From CAZDVQ01 sp964508975 (GTDB lineage: Bacteria; Bacteroidota; Bacteroidia; Chitinophagales; Saprospiraceae), in contig CAZDVQ010000020.1 of NCBI GenBank assembly GCA_964508975.1, positions 6,465 through 70,464 on the forward strand: a DNA stretch of 64,000 nucleotides. The letters are read 5' to 3'. Of this stretch, positions 28,449 through 36,754 are shown in pieces. The position numbers were made by a program, and so were the translations under genes. Under the pieces are notes generated by a model. That model saw only the letters and a program-made list of their open reading frames with translations, was not told where the DNA came from and made no database searches. The stretch's first letter is position 1; each line of letters begins with the position of its first letter.

Positions 28449-28490
28449 GCATGTTCGGACTTTAGCTTACAGCGAAAAACCTTTTTCTCC
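28449..28490 (-). repeat. Degenerate fragment of the MITE-like element
   Basis: GCATGTTCGGACTTTAGCTT followed by GCGAAAAAC matches, with several mismatches, the complement of the right end of the element at 27083-27242. With the solo end at 27457 it brackets gldA. Confidence 0.5.
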
Positions 28491-28640
28491 CAGTACTTTT
28501 ACATAAAAATATACTTACAACGGCTACAATCCCCAATCATTAGGCGCTACACCTAAGCTAGCAGTCAAATATGTAAATCAGTGCAATCAAATTTAGGATG
28601 AACCGTCCGCATCATACTAAGCAATTTGATTAACTTTGGC

Positions 28641-28754
28641 CTTGCGCCAGGTGCCCGTAAGGCCGCGCCGTAGGCGCGGGTGCGCACCGCGCACCGACCG
28701 TCCAGGGAGCCTGGAGGGGACCGACGGCGCGCTAGCGCCGGGGCGCCCAAAATA
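28641..28754 (-). repeat. GC-rich structured intergenic element, copy D
   Basis: Read on the minus strand it starts TTTTGGGCGCCCC, has a hairpin CGGCGC/GCGCCG, then GGTGCGCGG/GCGCACC-type pairing and ends in CTGGCGCAAGG. The usual TTCGCTCGG core is weakly conserved. It lies in the 443-base gap between gldA and the DUF2804 gene. Confidence 0.65.
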
Positions 28755-28791
28755 AGATATAAACTATGAGATGTAAGTTGTAAGCTATAAA

Positions 28792-28840
28792 CTCACATCT
28801 CACCGCTCACATCTTACCACTCACATCTTACAACTCACCG
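28792..28840 (+). repeat. 14-bp tandem repeat (3.5 copies) next to a start codon
   Basis: CTCACATCTCACCG, CTCACATCTTACCA, CTCACATCTTACAA and a partial CTCACCG follow one another and end three bases before the ATG at 28844. The preceding GAGATGTAAGTTGTAAG (about 28768-28785) is complementary to the repeat, so the leader can fold. No usual ribosome-binding sequence is visible. Confidence 0.8.
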
Positions 28841-28843
28841 CTA

Positions 28844-29890
28844 ATGTATACCCGCGATATAAAACCTGCCCCAACCCAACTCGTTGTAAATGGTAAACCC
28901 CAGTTCGGTTGCTACAACACGCCCGTTCAGCAGGCCAACCTCATCGATACCCAAGGGGCGTTCCTGCTGCCTGGCCGTGCCATCCGCAACTTTCAACTAC
29001 GCGAGTGGCAGGCTTTCCAGATGAATACCGAGCAGTGGTTCGTGATGGCCGCCATTTACAATACCAAGAAAATATCGCTGGTGCAATGGATTGTTTACGA
29101 CAAACAAAAAGGCACCAAAACGCGCTACGAACGCAAGGTGCCAGGCTGGCATCTGCAAGTACCTAGCACCCTTTACGGCAGCAAGGCAGGCTATGATCGC
29201 AATGGTTTTAGGATTGAAGTAGAGCACGACCTAGGTAAACATGCCCTTGATATTGAGGTAGATATAAAGTCCCAGCAGGGTTTACCCGCCGTACAGGCCA
29301 CGCTCCACGCCATGCACGATCCCACCCGTTTTGAGCCTATGGTGGTATGCTTGCCCTTCTCCGAGCGCCGCGCTTTATACTCGCACAAATGCGTCATGCC
29401 GCTAGAGGGTTTCATGCAGCTCGGCGAGCAACGCATCGAGTTCCTGCCCGGTAAATCGCAGCTGATTATCGACGATCACAAAGGTTTTTACCCCTACGTT
29501 ACCCAGTACGACTGGGTGACGGGCATCGGGGCCGATGCCCAAGGCACGCCAATGGGCTTTAACCTGACTCGCAACCAATGTATCCAACAGGAGCAATTCA
29601 ACGAGAACGGCCTGTGGATGGACGGCAAATTACACCCCCTGCCGCCGCTACAATTTGAACGCCCCAATGGCCCCAAAGGCGACTGGCTGATTAAAGATAA
29701 TTACGGCATGGTAGATTTAGTGTTTACGCCTAAATCGCACACCTCCCTGAGAATCAACGCCTTGGTGATTGAAAGTCGCTACGAGGGCCCTTATGGTTAC
29801 ATCTCAGGGACCATCAAGCCAAACGGTTTGCCCAGCGTTGAAATTGACCATATGTTTGGCATGGGCGAGGATTTTTACTTGCGCTCGTAA
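28844..29890 (+). CDS. DUF2804 family protein
   Basis: A 348-residue protein matching the DUF2804 family, whose biochemical role is not established. Recognisable parts are the N-terminal FGCYNTPVQQANL, the centre VVCLPFSERRALYSHKCVMP, the block GFYPYVTQYDWVTGIG and the C-terminal YGMVDLVFTP...GTIKPNGLPSVEIDHMFGMGE. The fold is probably a lipocalin-like beta-barrel as in AttH/tocopherol cyclase relatives, an inference from the family only. No signal peptide or membrane segment is present. dut follows after 39 bases. The leader carries an unusual 14-bp tandem repeat right before the ATG. Confidence 0.8.
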   Translation: MYTRDIKPAPTQLVVNGKPQFGCYNTPVQQANLIDTQGAFLLPGRAIRNFQLREWQAFQMNTEQWFVMAAIYNTKKISLVQWIVYDKQKGTKTRYERKVPGWHLQVPSTLYGSKAGYDRNGFRIEVEHDLGKHALDIEVDIKSQQGLPAVQATLHAMHDPTRFEPMVVCLPFSERRALYSHKCVMPLEGFMQLGEQRIEFLPGKSQLIIDDHKGFYPYVTQYDWVTGIGADAQGTPMGFNLTRNQCIQQEQFNENGLWMDGKLHPLPPLQFERPNGPKGDWLIKDNYGMVDLVFTPKSHTSLRINALVIESRYEGPYGYISGTIKPNGLPSVEIDHMFGMGEDFYLRS

Positions 29891-29898
29891 AAATTGTA

Positions 29899-29906
29899 TA
29901 TTTTCG
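29899..29906 (+). promoter_or_regulatory. Possible -7 promoter element for dut
   Basis: TATTTTCG, one base from TAnnTTTG, with a TTG 18 bases upstream near 29879. It lies 24 bases before the dut ATG. Confidence 0.4.
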
Positions 29907-29929
29907 CACGTCAGAAACCAACACGAGCG

Positions 29930-30370
29930 ATGAACATTCCCGTTAAAATAGTCAACACCTCGCCATTCGAGCTGCCCAAGTACGAGACCTCGGGTAGCGC
30001 GGGCATGGACCTACGCGCCAACATCAGCGAGCCAATTACCTTGCAATCGTTGGAGCGCCGCCTGGTGCCAACCGGCCTGTTTATCCAATTGCCCGAGGGC
30101 TACGAGGCCCAAATTAGGCCCCGCAGCGGCATGGCCTTGAAAAAAGGCATCTCGCTGCCGAACACGCCAGGCACCATCGACAGTGATTACCGCGGTGAGA
30201 TTGGCGTTATCGTCATCAACCTCTCTAGTCAAGCCGTTAGCATCGAGCCAGGCGAACGCATCGCCCAGATGGTGATTGCCCGTTACGAACGTGCCGAGTG
30301 GCAGCCCGTTGAGTCACTCGACGAGAGCGATCGCGGCGCTGGCGGATTCGGCAGTACCGGTACCAAATAA
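29930..30370 (+). CDS. dut: Deoxyuridine 5'-triphosphate nucleotidohydrolase (dUTPase)
   Basis: A 146-residue trimeric dUTPase, which hydrolyses dUTP to dUMP and pyrophosphate and keeps uracil out of DNA. All five motifs are present in order: SAGMDLRA, PRSGMALKKGI, GTIDSDYRGEIGV, GERIAQMV and the C-terminal GAGGFGSTG arm. ATG 29930 is chosen over an in-frame ATG at 29894 because it gives the normal N-terminus (MNIPVKIVNTSPFELPKYET) and leaves room for a promoter. gldF follows 27 bases after its stop, so the two may be co-transcribed. Confidence 0.97.
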   Translation: MNIPVKIVNTSPFELPKYETSGSAGMDLRANISEPITLQSLERRLVPTGLFIQLPEGYEAQIRPRSGMALKKGISLPNTPGTIDSDYRGEIGVIVINLSSQAVSIEPGERIAQMVIARYERAEWQPVESLDESDRGAGGFGSTGTK

Positions 30371-30397
30371 AAGCTTATCCCAAACCACGCACATACC

Positions 30398-31129
30398 ATG
30401 TGGAGTATATTCAAAAAAGAAGTCAACTCATTTTTTAGCTCACTGATCGGCTACATCGCCATCGGGGTTTTCCTGCTGGTCATGGGCTTGTTCCTCTGGG
30501 TTTTCCCGGCCTTCAACATCATCGATTACGGCTACGCCACCCTCGACCTCATGTTCCGCTTTGCCCCATCGGTGCTACTGGTTTTGATACCCGCCATCAC
30601 CATGCGCAGCTTTGCCGAGGAAACCAACCTGGGCACCATCGAGTTGCTGGCCACGCGCCCAATCACCGACATGCAAATCATCATGGGCAAGTATTTCGCT
30701 AGCTTGTTCCTCGTGTTTTTCGCCATTTTACCCACGCTTATTTACTATTATTCGGTGTACCAACTCGGCTCGCCGGTAGGTAATATCGACACCGGAGCCT
30801 TCTGGGGCTCTTTCCTGGGCTTGATGCTCATCGCTGGGGCTTTCGTGGCCATCGGTATTTTTGCATCATCGCTCACGCGCGACCAAATCGTGGCCTTCAT
30901 CGTGGCCGTGCTGCTCAGCGCACTGTTCTACCTCGGCTTTTACTACCTCAGCTCGCTACCCATTTTCTTCGGCAAAACCGACACGCTGGTCGAGTCGATC
31001 GGTATGGATTACCATTACCAATCGGTAAGCCGCGGCTTGGTCGATAGCCGCAACATGGTTTATTTCATCAGCTTCATCGCCGCGTTTATCCTCATGACCC
31101 GCACGGTTTTGGAAAAACGCAAGTGGTAA
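30398..31129 (+). CDS. gldF: Gliding-motility ABC transporter permease GldF
   Basis: A 243-residue inner-membrane protein with about six hydrophobic helices. The N-terminus MWSIFKKEVNSFFSSLIGYI and the segment MRSFAEETNLGTIELLATRPI are characteristic of GldF/ABC-2 permeases. The C-terminal SVSRGLVDSRNMVYFISF also fits. It forms the membrane part of the GldA-GldF-GldG transporter. In many Bacteroidota gldG follows directly; here the next 244 bases hold a repeat element and then an unrelated DUF1015 gene, so gldG must lie elsewhere or be missing. Confidence 0.9.
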   Translation: MWSIFKKEVNSFFSSLIGYIAIGVFLLVMGLFLWVFPAFNIIDYGYATLDLMFRFAPSVLLVLIPAITMRSFAEETNLGTIELLATRPITDMQIIMGKYFASLFLVFFAILPTLIYYYSVYQLGSPVGNIDTGAFWGSFLGLMLIAGAFVAIGIFASSLTRDQIVAFIVAVLLSALFYLGFYYLSSLPIFFGKTDTLVESIGMDYHYQSVSRGLVDSRNMVYFISFIAAFILMTRTVLEKRKW

Positions 31130-31200
31130 AAGCCAATTAATCGAACCTCAACGCCCTTTGACTAGGCGATAGTCGTTTACTCGTTTATTCACTTAGTCAT

Positions 31201-31320
31201 TTTTTCTTTTTGGGCGTTCCCCCGCCGCTTCGCGTCGGGGTCAGGCTGCTGCGGGGTTCGCTTTGCTCCGTGCTTCGCACCCGCGCTACGCGCGGCCCTC
31301 CGCATCCTTAACGCGGATAG
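31201..31320 (+). repeat. GC-rich structured intergenic element, copy E
   Basis: TTTTTGGGCGTTCCCC, an imperfect hairpin around CCGCCGCTTCGCGTCGG, a TTCGCTTTGCTCCG version of the core, hairpins GTGC/GCAC and GCGC/GCGC, and CCGCATCCTTAACGCGG at the end. It lies between gldF and the DUF1015 gene; the 244-base gap has nothing else. Confidence 0.7.
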
Positions 31321-31373
31321 CCGTGCTGCCGAGGCCCTAACCTAACCTATCCTTCATACTCTAACCGATTGTC

Positions 31374-32495
31374 ATGGCTCGCATTGAACCATTTGTTGCC
31401 ACCGTGCCCGTGCTGGAAAAAATTTCCCAACCGAATGATTTTTTCCGGGATGTAAAGACCGAGTTCCGCAAGTTCGTGAAAAAAGGTTTCTACAAAACCG
31501 ATGCGCACGAGGCATTTTGGATTCATCGCGTACAAACCAAGTACCGCAGTTATACCGGTATTGTGGTATATATTCATATTGAGGAATACCTGAGCGGGGC
31601 TATCCGCCGCCACGAGCATACTATCAGGGCCAAGGAAGACAAGGTACAGGAGATTTACGAGGAGCGCCAAGGCCTGATTAAGCCCGTGTTGTTGACCTAC
31701 CCCAACGTGATGGACATTGATGCCCTCACCAACCGCCTCACCTTCTCGCTCAAACCTGCCTACGAATTTGACTTCAACGACGAGCACCATACCTACTGGC
31801 GCATCGACCAGCCCGTGTACGTGGAGCATTACAAGTTGGCCTTCCGCAATAAACTGCCTTTTACTTACATAGCCGATGGGCACCACCGCTCGCACACCTC
31901 GGCCGAGTTGTACAAGCGCATGAAAACGGAAAATCCTACGCATCACGGAAACGAGCCTTATAACTACCTGCTAGCTGAGCTTTTCCCCGTGAGCGAGATA
32001 GAAATACACAACTATAACCGCATATTAACCAGCTTGAACGGCGTTGACCATGAAACCTTTTTGAGCCGCTTGGAAGCCTTCTTTGAGCTAGAAACCTCCA
32101 AGACCTCGTTCAAGCCGACCTTGCCGCACCAAATTGGGATGTACTTCGATAAAACCTGGTATCACCTGACCGTTAAACCACAATACCTGGTAAAACTCGA
32201 CGGCATCGTTGACCGCCTAGATGTGCAAATATTCAATGAAACCGTGCTTCGGCAGGCATTAGGCATTCACGACGTGCGCACTTACTCAGGTATCGAGTAC
32301 ATGGAAGGGCCTAGGGGTACTCACGAGCTGGTTGGCGTGGTTGATAACGGCGATGCTATCGCCTCGTTCAACTTGCACCCACTCGCCTTGGAAGACATGG
32401 TTCGCATTGCAGATCAGGGTGGGGTGCTACCACCAAAATCAACCTGGTTTTTCCCGCGTTTGCGCAATGGCTTCATCGCACAGTTATTTAAATAA
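31374..32495 (+). CDS. DUF1015 family protein
   Basis: A 373-residue soluble protein of the DUF1015 family, widespread but poorly characterised. Typical features are MARIEPF at the start, the pattern IRRHEHTIRAKEDKVQ in the first third, YIADGHHRSHTSAELY in the middle and KSTWFFPRLRNGFI at the end. Family members are distantly related to the ParB/sulfiredoxin fold and some relatives act as kinases of small molecules; no activity can be assigned here. The EamA transporter gene starts two bases after its stop, so the two form an operon. Confidence 0.85.
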   Translation: MARIEPFVATVPVLEKISQPNDFFRDVKTEFRKFVKKGFYKTDAHEAFWIHRVQTKYRSYTGIVVYIHIEEYLSGAIRRHEHTIRAKEDKVQEIYEERQGLIKPVLLTYPNVMDIDALTNRLTFSLKPAYEFDFNDEHHTYWRIDQPVYVEHYKLAFRNKLPFTYIADGHHRSHTSAELYKRMKTENPTHHGNEPYNYLLAELFPVSEIEIHNYNRILTSLNGVDHETFLSRLEAFFELETSKTSFKPTLPHQIGMYFDKTWYHLTVKPQYLVKLDGIVDRLDVQIFNETVLRQALGIHDVRTYSGIEYMEGPRGTHELVGVVDNGDAIASFNLHPLALEDMVRIADQGGVLPPKSTWFFPRLRNGFIAQLFK

Positions 32496-32497
32496 CC

Positions 32498-33370
32498 ATG
32501 CGACAAGTCCCTGCTATCGGATGGTTAATCCTGGTGTTTAATGCCTTGGTTTGGGGCTCATCTTATGTGCTCATCAAGAAAGGGCTCGTAGCATTTGACT
32601 ATATGCAGGTGGCTTCTGTGCGCATCACGGTAGCGGGTTTGGTCATGCTGCCGGTGTTCCTGTACAATATCCGTAAAATCAAAGCCAATGACTGGCCATC
32701 TCTGATTATTGTAGGCTTGCTGGGTAATGGGATTACTGCCATATTATTTCCTATGGCCCAAACGCAGATATCTAGTGCCTTGGCCGGAACACTAAACTCC
32801 TTGACACCACTGTTTGTATTGTTGGTAGGGGCATTGCTGTTTGGCCAAAGGCTAACCACCTACAAGGTATTGGGCATTATTACGGGCTTGATAGGCACTT
32901 GTTTACTGGTTGTGGTAGGGGCCGATTTTAGTCAAGGGCAGGACAATCGCTATGCCTTATTTATTGTACTAGCCACCATTTCGTATGGCTATAGCTCGAA
33001 TGTCATTAAAACATCCTTGCAGCATATGCCGGCACATATTATTACAGCAGGGGCATTTATGTTTTTATTACCTTTTTCTATATCAGGTTTGTTTTTGTTC
33101 GATGTGCAATCGGTAGTTTTGGAGCATGAATACGCCTACAAATCGTTAATGGCCATTGCTAGCCTGGCCGTGATGAGCACGGTTATAGCCTCTATACTAT
33201 ATATCAAGCTGATACAAATGACTGATGCGGTGTTTGCCTCCACGATAAGCTATGTGGCGCCGTTTGTAGCCTTGACTTGGGGTTTGTTGGATAAAGAGTC
33301 GTTAGGATTGATTCATGTACTAGGTTTAGCCGTTATTTTACTGGGGGTACGCCTGACAAGCAAGGGATAA
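32498..33370 (+). CDS. DMT superfamily transporter (EamA family)
   Basis: A 290-residue inner-membrane protein with about ten hydrophobic helices arranged as two EamA halves. The N-terminal LVFNALVWGSSYVLIKKGL and the segments ALAGTLNSLTPLFVLLVGALLFGQRL and FASTISYVAPFVALTWGLLDKESL are typical drug/metabolite exporter motifs. Such proteins export amino acids or other metabolites, but the substrate cannot be told from sequence. Its ATG is two bases behind the DUF1015 stop. A direct repeat that may be an operator lies just after its stop codon. Confidence 0.9.
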   Translation: MRQVPAIGWLILVFNALVWGSSYVLIKKGLVAFDYMQVASVRITVAGLVMLPVFLYNIRKIKANDWPSLIIVGLLGNGITAILFPMAQTQISSALAGTLNSLTPLFVLLVGALLFGQRLTTYKVLGIITGLIGTCLLVVVGADFSQGQDNRYALFIVLATISYGYSSNVIKTSLQHMPAHIITAGAFMFLLPFSISGLFLFDVQSVVLEHEYAYKSLMAIASLAVMSTVIASILYIKLIQMTDAVFASTISYVAPFVALTWGLLDKESLGLIHVLGLAVILLGVRLTSKG

Positions 33371-33371
33371 T

Positions 33372-33407
33372 TACAGTATACTCAATGAATACTACAGTAT
33401 ACTCAAT
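33372..33407. promoter_or_regulatory. Direct repeat with 21-bp period, possible operator
   Basis: TACAGTATACTCAAT occurs twice (33372-33386 and 33393-33407), a spacing of two helical turns; each contains the palindrome AGTATACT. It is upstream of the T9SS cargo gene at 33516. A dimeric regulator site is possible but unproven. Confidence 0.4.
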
Positions 33408-33515
33408 AGTGCGGTAACGTTTCGGCTGATTGGGGCATATATTCGTATATTATAATGTACGAAAGCCTTAACCCAAGCCCAAACGCAAGAATTATCTCAC
33501 CAAATCAATACAGTC

Positions 33516-35273
33516 ATGCGACTCATTTTTTTACCCCTACTTTTACTCTTTGTAAACTTCGTCAATGCACAGCAATTAATGGACAACGGCCGTATGGCAA
33601 CCACTACAGACCAGGCAGAAGGAACAACCCCGGCGGTTGTACTTTCATTAAGCGACAACAGCGTGTGCGACGGTGAAACCGTGACGGCCCTCGCTGAAAT
33701 TACAGCGAAACAGCTGGCCGTTTCTTCCGCTGCCGGAAATAGCAACGCTGGTATCATGTTCGATGTAACAGCGCTTCTCCCTGGCAAAATAAAAGGTTTT
33801 CAAGTTAATCTAGTTAGTGGTCCCGCTAACTTTGAAGTGTATTACAAAACGGGGACGCACGTTGGTTTTGAAACGAACTCGGCCGCTTGGACCTTGGCAG
33901 GCTCGTCTACAGGAATCGCTATGGGGAATCCTGTAGATATTGGCGTAAACTTGAACTTGGATATTGTAGCAGGTCAAACATTGGCCTTTTACGTTACATG
34001 CTCCTCTCCTAACGTTATAGCTTATTCTAACGGTTCGGCTACAGGAACCGTTTCAGCAGCCGACGATTATCTCCAAGTTAAAGAAGGCACTGGCAAGGCT
34101 TATCCTTTTGGTACCAGCAATGCCAATAGAATTTTCAATGGTACAGTTTATTATGAGCCAGGTGTTTCCAGTATTACTTGGTCAAATGGGGCCACAGGCT
34201 TTTCAACCAACATTACGCCAACGGAAGGTACTGTTGTTGCCGCTGATATCACATTTGCTAACGGTAGCACGTTTTCTGCTTACCGCGCCATAAACCATGT
34301 AGATCCCTCGGTAGTGGCTACCGCTACACCTGCTAGTATTAATCCTGGTCAATCAAGTGCTTTAAGTGCCACGGCTTCAGTTCGCCGGAGTTTAATCAGT
34401 GTTTTCGATGCGGGTAACGGCCAAGATGGGGCGATGTTTGACCTTGATGCCACAAGCGCTTTGACGATTAAAGATTTTAGCTTGAGCATAGAAGGTGATC
34501 CTGCCAACTTGGAAATTTATTACAAAACAGGTACGCACGTTGGTTTTGAAACCAACGCGGGTGCTTGGACACTCTTGGCCAGCTCTAGCAACCGCCCGGT
34601 AGGTAAGTGTGTGCCAGCCAATTTTAACCTGAGCTTGAACATGGTAGCGGGCCAAACCATGGCTTTTTATATTACCCGTTCTGATGGTTTGGGTGCTTTG
34701 AGCTACACCAACGGCTTTACTTTGGGTGCTGCATTGTTTAGCGACCAGCATTTGAGTATTAAAGAGGGTCAAGGCAAGGAATATCCATTTGGAATCACAT
34801 TTACACCACGCAACTTGAACACTATTGTTCACTACGAAGTAGCCAGTCCAACGTATGCTACATTTGCATGGTCGGCAGGTGGTGCTAGTGCAAACATCAA
34901 CGTGAGCCCAGCAGTTACTTCTAGCTACAACGTAACCAGCACCATGTTGGGTTGTCCTGCTACTGCAACCGTTACGGTTACGGTAGTACCCGCTGTTGGT
35001 GTTGAGGTATTTGATGCAGCGTATGCATTAAAAGTATTCCCTAACCCTGCCAGCGATATGTTGTTCGTGAACATGGACCAACTAGAAGGCCAAGACATTG
35101 TACTTAACCTGATGGATGTAAACGGTAGGGTAGTGGCCAGCCAAGTGTACCAGAATCAGCAAGGAGCATTGAACAGCAGCTTCGAGTTGGCTAACTTGAG
35201 CAACGGTACATACATGTTGAACATCACCGATGGTCAGCAAAGCAACAGCTACCGTGTGGTAGTGATGAAATAA
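33516..35273 (+). CDS. Secreted protein with duplicated domain and type A T9SS sorting domain
   Basis: A 585-residue exported protein. A signal peptide (LIFLPLLLLFVNFVNA) is followed by two copies of an unrecognised domain (about residues 67-215 and 291-445), both containing YYKTGTHVGFETN, an AGQT(L/M)AFY strand and a KEGxGKxYPFG motif. The C-terminal 80 residues (from about 503) are a type A sorting domain: ALKVFPNPASDMLFVNM, MDVNGRVVASQ, LSNGTYMLNI and a basic end VVVMK. Such domains direct outer-membrane export by the type IX system and are removed after transport. Short Ser/Thr/Ala-rich segments link the domains. Function of the mature part is unknown. Confidence 0.88.
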   Translation: MRLIFLPLLLLFVNFVNAQQLMDNGRMATTTDQAEGTTPAVVLSLSDNSVCDGETVTALAEITAKQLAVSSAAGNSNAGIMFDVTALLPGKIKGFQVNLVSGPANFEVYYKTGTHVGFETNSAAWTLAGSSTGIAMGNPVDIGVNLNLDIVAGQTLAFYVTCSSPNVIAYSNGSATGTVSAADDYLQVKEGTGKAYPFGTSNANRIFNGTVYYEPGVSSITWSNGATGFSTNITPTEGTVVAADITFANGSTFSAYRAINHVDPSVVATATPASINPGQSSALSATASVRRSLISVFDAGNGQDGAMFDLDATSALTIKDFSLSIEGDPANLEIYYKTGTHVGFETNAGAWTLLASSSNRPVGKCVPANFNLSLNMVAGQTMAFYITRSDGLGALSYTNGFTLGAALFSDQHLSIKEGQGKEYPFGITFTPRNLNTIVHYEVASPTYATFAWSAGGASANINVSPAVTSSYNVTSTMLGCPATATVTVTVVPAVGVEVFDAAYALKVFPNPASDMLFVNMDQLEGQDIVLNLMDVNGRVVASQVYQNQQGALNSSFELANLSNGTYMLNITDGQQSNSYRVVVMK

Positions 35274-35298
35274 GGCATTCCAAACAAGTGTATATATG

Positions 35299-35332
35299 GC
35301 CAGCTCCTTGAAAAGGGGGCTGGCTTTTTTTA
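35299..35332 (+). terminator. Rho-independent terminator of the T9SS cargo gene
   Basis: GCCAGC and GCTGGC form the base of a G/C-rich stem, extended by CTCC/GGGG pairing, followed by TTTTTTT. It begins 26 bases after the stop. Confidence 0.8.
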
Positions 35333-35356
35333 TTGGGTAAGGCAGAACACTGTTTT

Positions 35357-35490
35357 GCGCTAGGGATGGTAGCGGCCGTGCGAAGCACGGGTGTGACGTA
35401 GAGCCGCGATGTTTCGCGGCTTCGGAACACGGAGCAACGCGACCCCGCGCACAGCCCGGCGACCGCAACGCGGGCGCAGCGCCCAAAAAA
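35357..35490 (-). repeat. GC-rich structured intergenic element, copy F
   Basis: On the minus strand it starts TTTTTTGGGCGCTGCGCCC and contains several self-pairing G/C segments, for example GAGCCGCGATGTTTCGCGGCTTC as a stem-loop, ending in CCCTAGCGC. It sits between convergent genes. The TTCGCTCGG core is only weakly kept. Confidence 0.65.
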
Positions 35491-35497
35491 GAAAAAA

Positions 35498-36634
35498 TTA
35501 CAAGCTGAAACTCAGGTTCAAGGATGCGTATTCGGCCGTGACCATGTGCGATTTTAAATATAATCCAATGGCCATGTTGGGTGCGTGTAGCATAGGGTTG
35601 CGCAGGTAATAGCGTATGCCCAGCCGGCTGTAAAAACCATAGGGCAGTAGATAGCTTTGTGGAGCATAAACACCGACGTGGCCCGTTAGGCTAATGCGAC
35701 CGAAAAATACCTCGTCGCTGATAAACCAAGAGAAACGGCTTGCTTGGTAAACGGCCTGGCTGGCCTCGAACTGGTTGGTGTGCAAAATGAACGCCTTGAC
35801 GCTGCTGTTGTACTCGTAGCTGAAGCCCAGCCCCAGCCGGTTAGTACGGCCTGTGCGCCAACCGCCCTCTGCCATTACACCGTACACGGGGTACTTGGGG
35901 CCTCCAGGTGCGGGCCGCTCGGTACTACCCCAGAACAATTGAAGCGTAGTATACCAAGGTCGGAGTTTGGGGGGCAGTTGCTCCTTACTATATATATAGT
36001 CGTTAGGGCGTAGTGGGGTAGGGGTGTAACGCAAGCCCAACTGCCCCGATACCACGTTGATGCCCAAGTTGGGTGATTGAGACGAAGCGTTGGAGTAATG
36101 GGTGAATGCACCAGCTGCAGTCCAGCTCCAATTTGGGCTAATTGGGCCGTTGAAGCCAAGTCTAAGGGCCGTTACATTGTTTAGTGTTGAACCAATCACG
36201 TTGTTACTCGGATTGTTCTGCGGGTTGTAATGCTTCGTTACAGCTGCGAATCCTGCGCCAACACGTAGGTGTATATTAAACCTTTTTCGTTGGATTAGGT
36301 CAAAGGTCAAGTGAGGAAAAAGTGCCACGCTTTGCCCAAATACCTTCGGGTTGGCATAGTTCATGTATAGCAAGCTAGCGCCTACCTTGGGAAAGCGTTG
36401 TAAGGCCTGCCAAGGCTCTCGGCCGTAAGTTTGTTTGAGGTACACCAGCTCGAGGCCGCTTGTCAGGCCACCAGGATCAGGCAAAAACTTGGGGGTATGT
36501 TTTACAATTACACCCAGGTGGAGGTTAGGTTCCAAGATTACCCCTTTCCAAGCAACGCTATCAAGCTGGCCAAACAGTGGCTGTTGGCAAAACAATACAA
36601 GGGAAAACAACGTAAATAATAAAGACTTGTGCAT
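35498..36634 (-). CDS. Acyloxyacyl hydrolase / PagL-like lipid A deacylase
   Basis: A 378-residue exported beta-barrel-like protein. A signal peptide (SLLFTLFSLVLFCQQPLFG) precedes many amphipathic beta strands. The HYSN motif (His179, Ser181) in AFTHYSNASSQSPNLGIN matches the HxSN active-site motif of PagL, which removes the 3-O acyl chain of lipid A in the outer membrane. The protein ends in a strand with a hydrophobic last residue pattern (LNLSFSL), as expected for an outer-membrane barrel. It is longer than PagL itself, as is usual in Bacteroidota members annotated as acyloxyacyl hydrolases. The activity is inferred from the motif and family. Confidence 0.72.
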   Translation of the reverse strand: MHKSLLFTLFSLVLFCQQPLFGQLDSVAWKGVILEPNLHLGVIVKHTPKFLPDPGGLTSGLELVYLKQTYGREPWQALQRFPKVGASLLYMNYANPKVFGQSVALFPHLTFDLIQRKRFNIHLRVGAGFAAVTKHYNPQNNPSNNVIGSTLNNVTALRLGFNGPISPNWSWTAAGAFTHYSNASSQSPNLGINVVSGQLGLRYTPTPLRPNDYIYSKEQLPPKLRPWYTTLQLFWGSTERPAPGGPKYPVYGVMAEGGWRTGRTNRLGLGFSYEYNSSVKAFILHTNQFEASQAVYQASRFSWFISDEVFFGRISLTGHVGVYAPQSYLLPYGFYSRLGIRYYLRNPMLHAPNMAIGLYLKSHMVTAEYASLNLSFSL

Positions 36635-36754
36635 GACGTTTAATTACCAACGTGACGGTTTTAATTTGCGTTTAACTGGGAAACCCTGCCAAAAATAAAC
36701 AAAACCTTGGCAGCGCCGTCAAAAAAATGCATATCACCAAATCACTTTTATACT

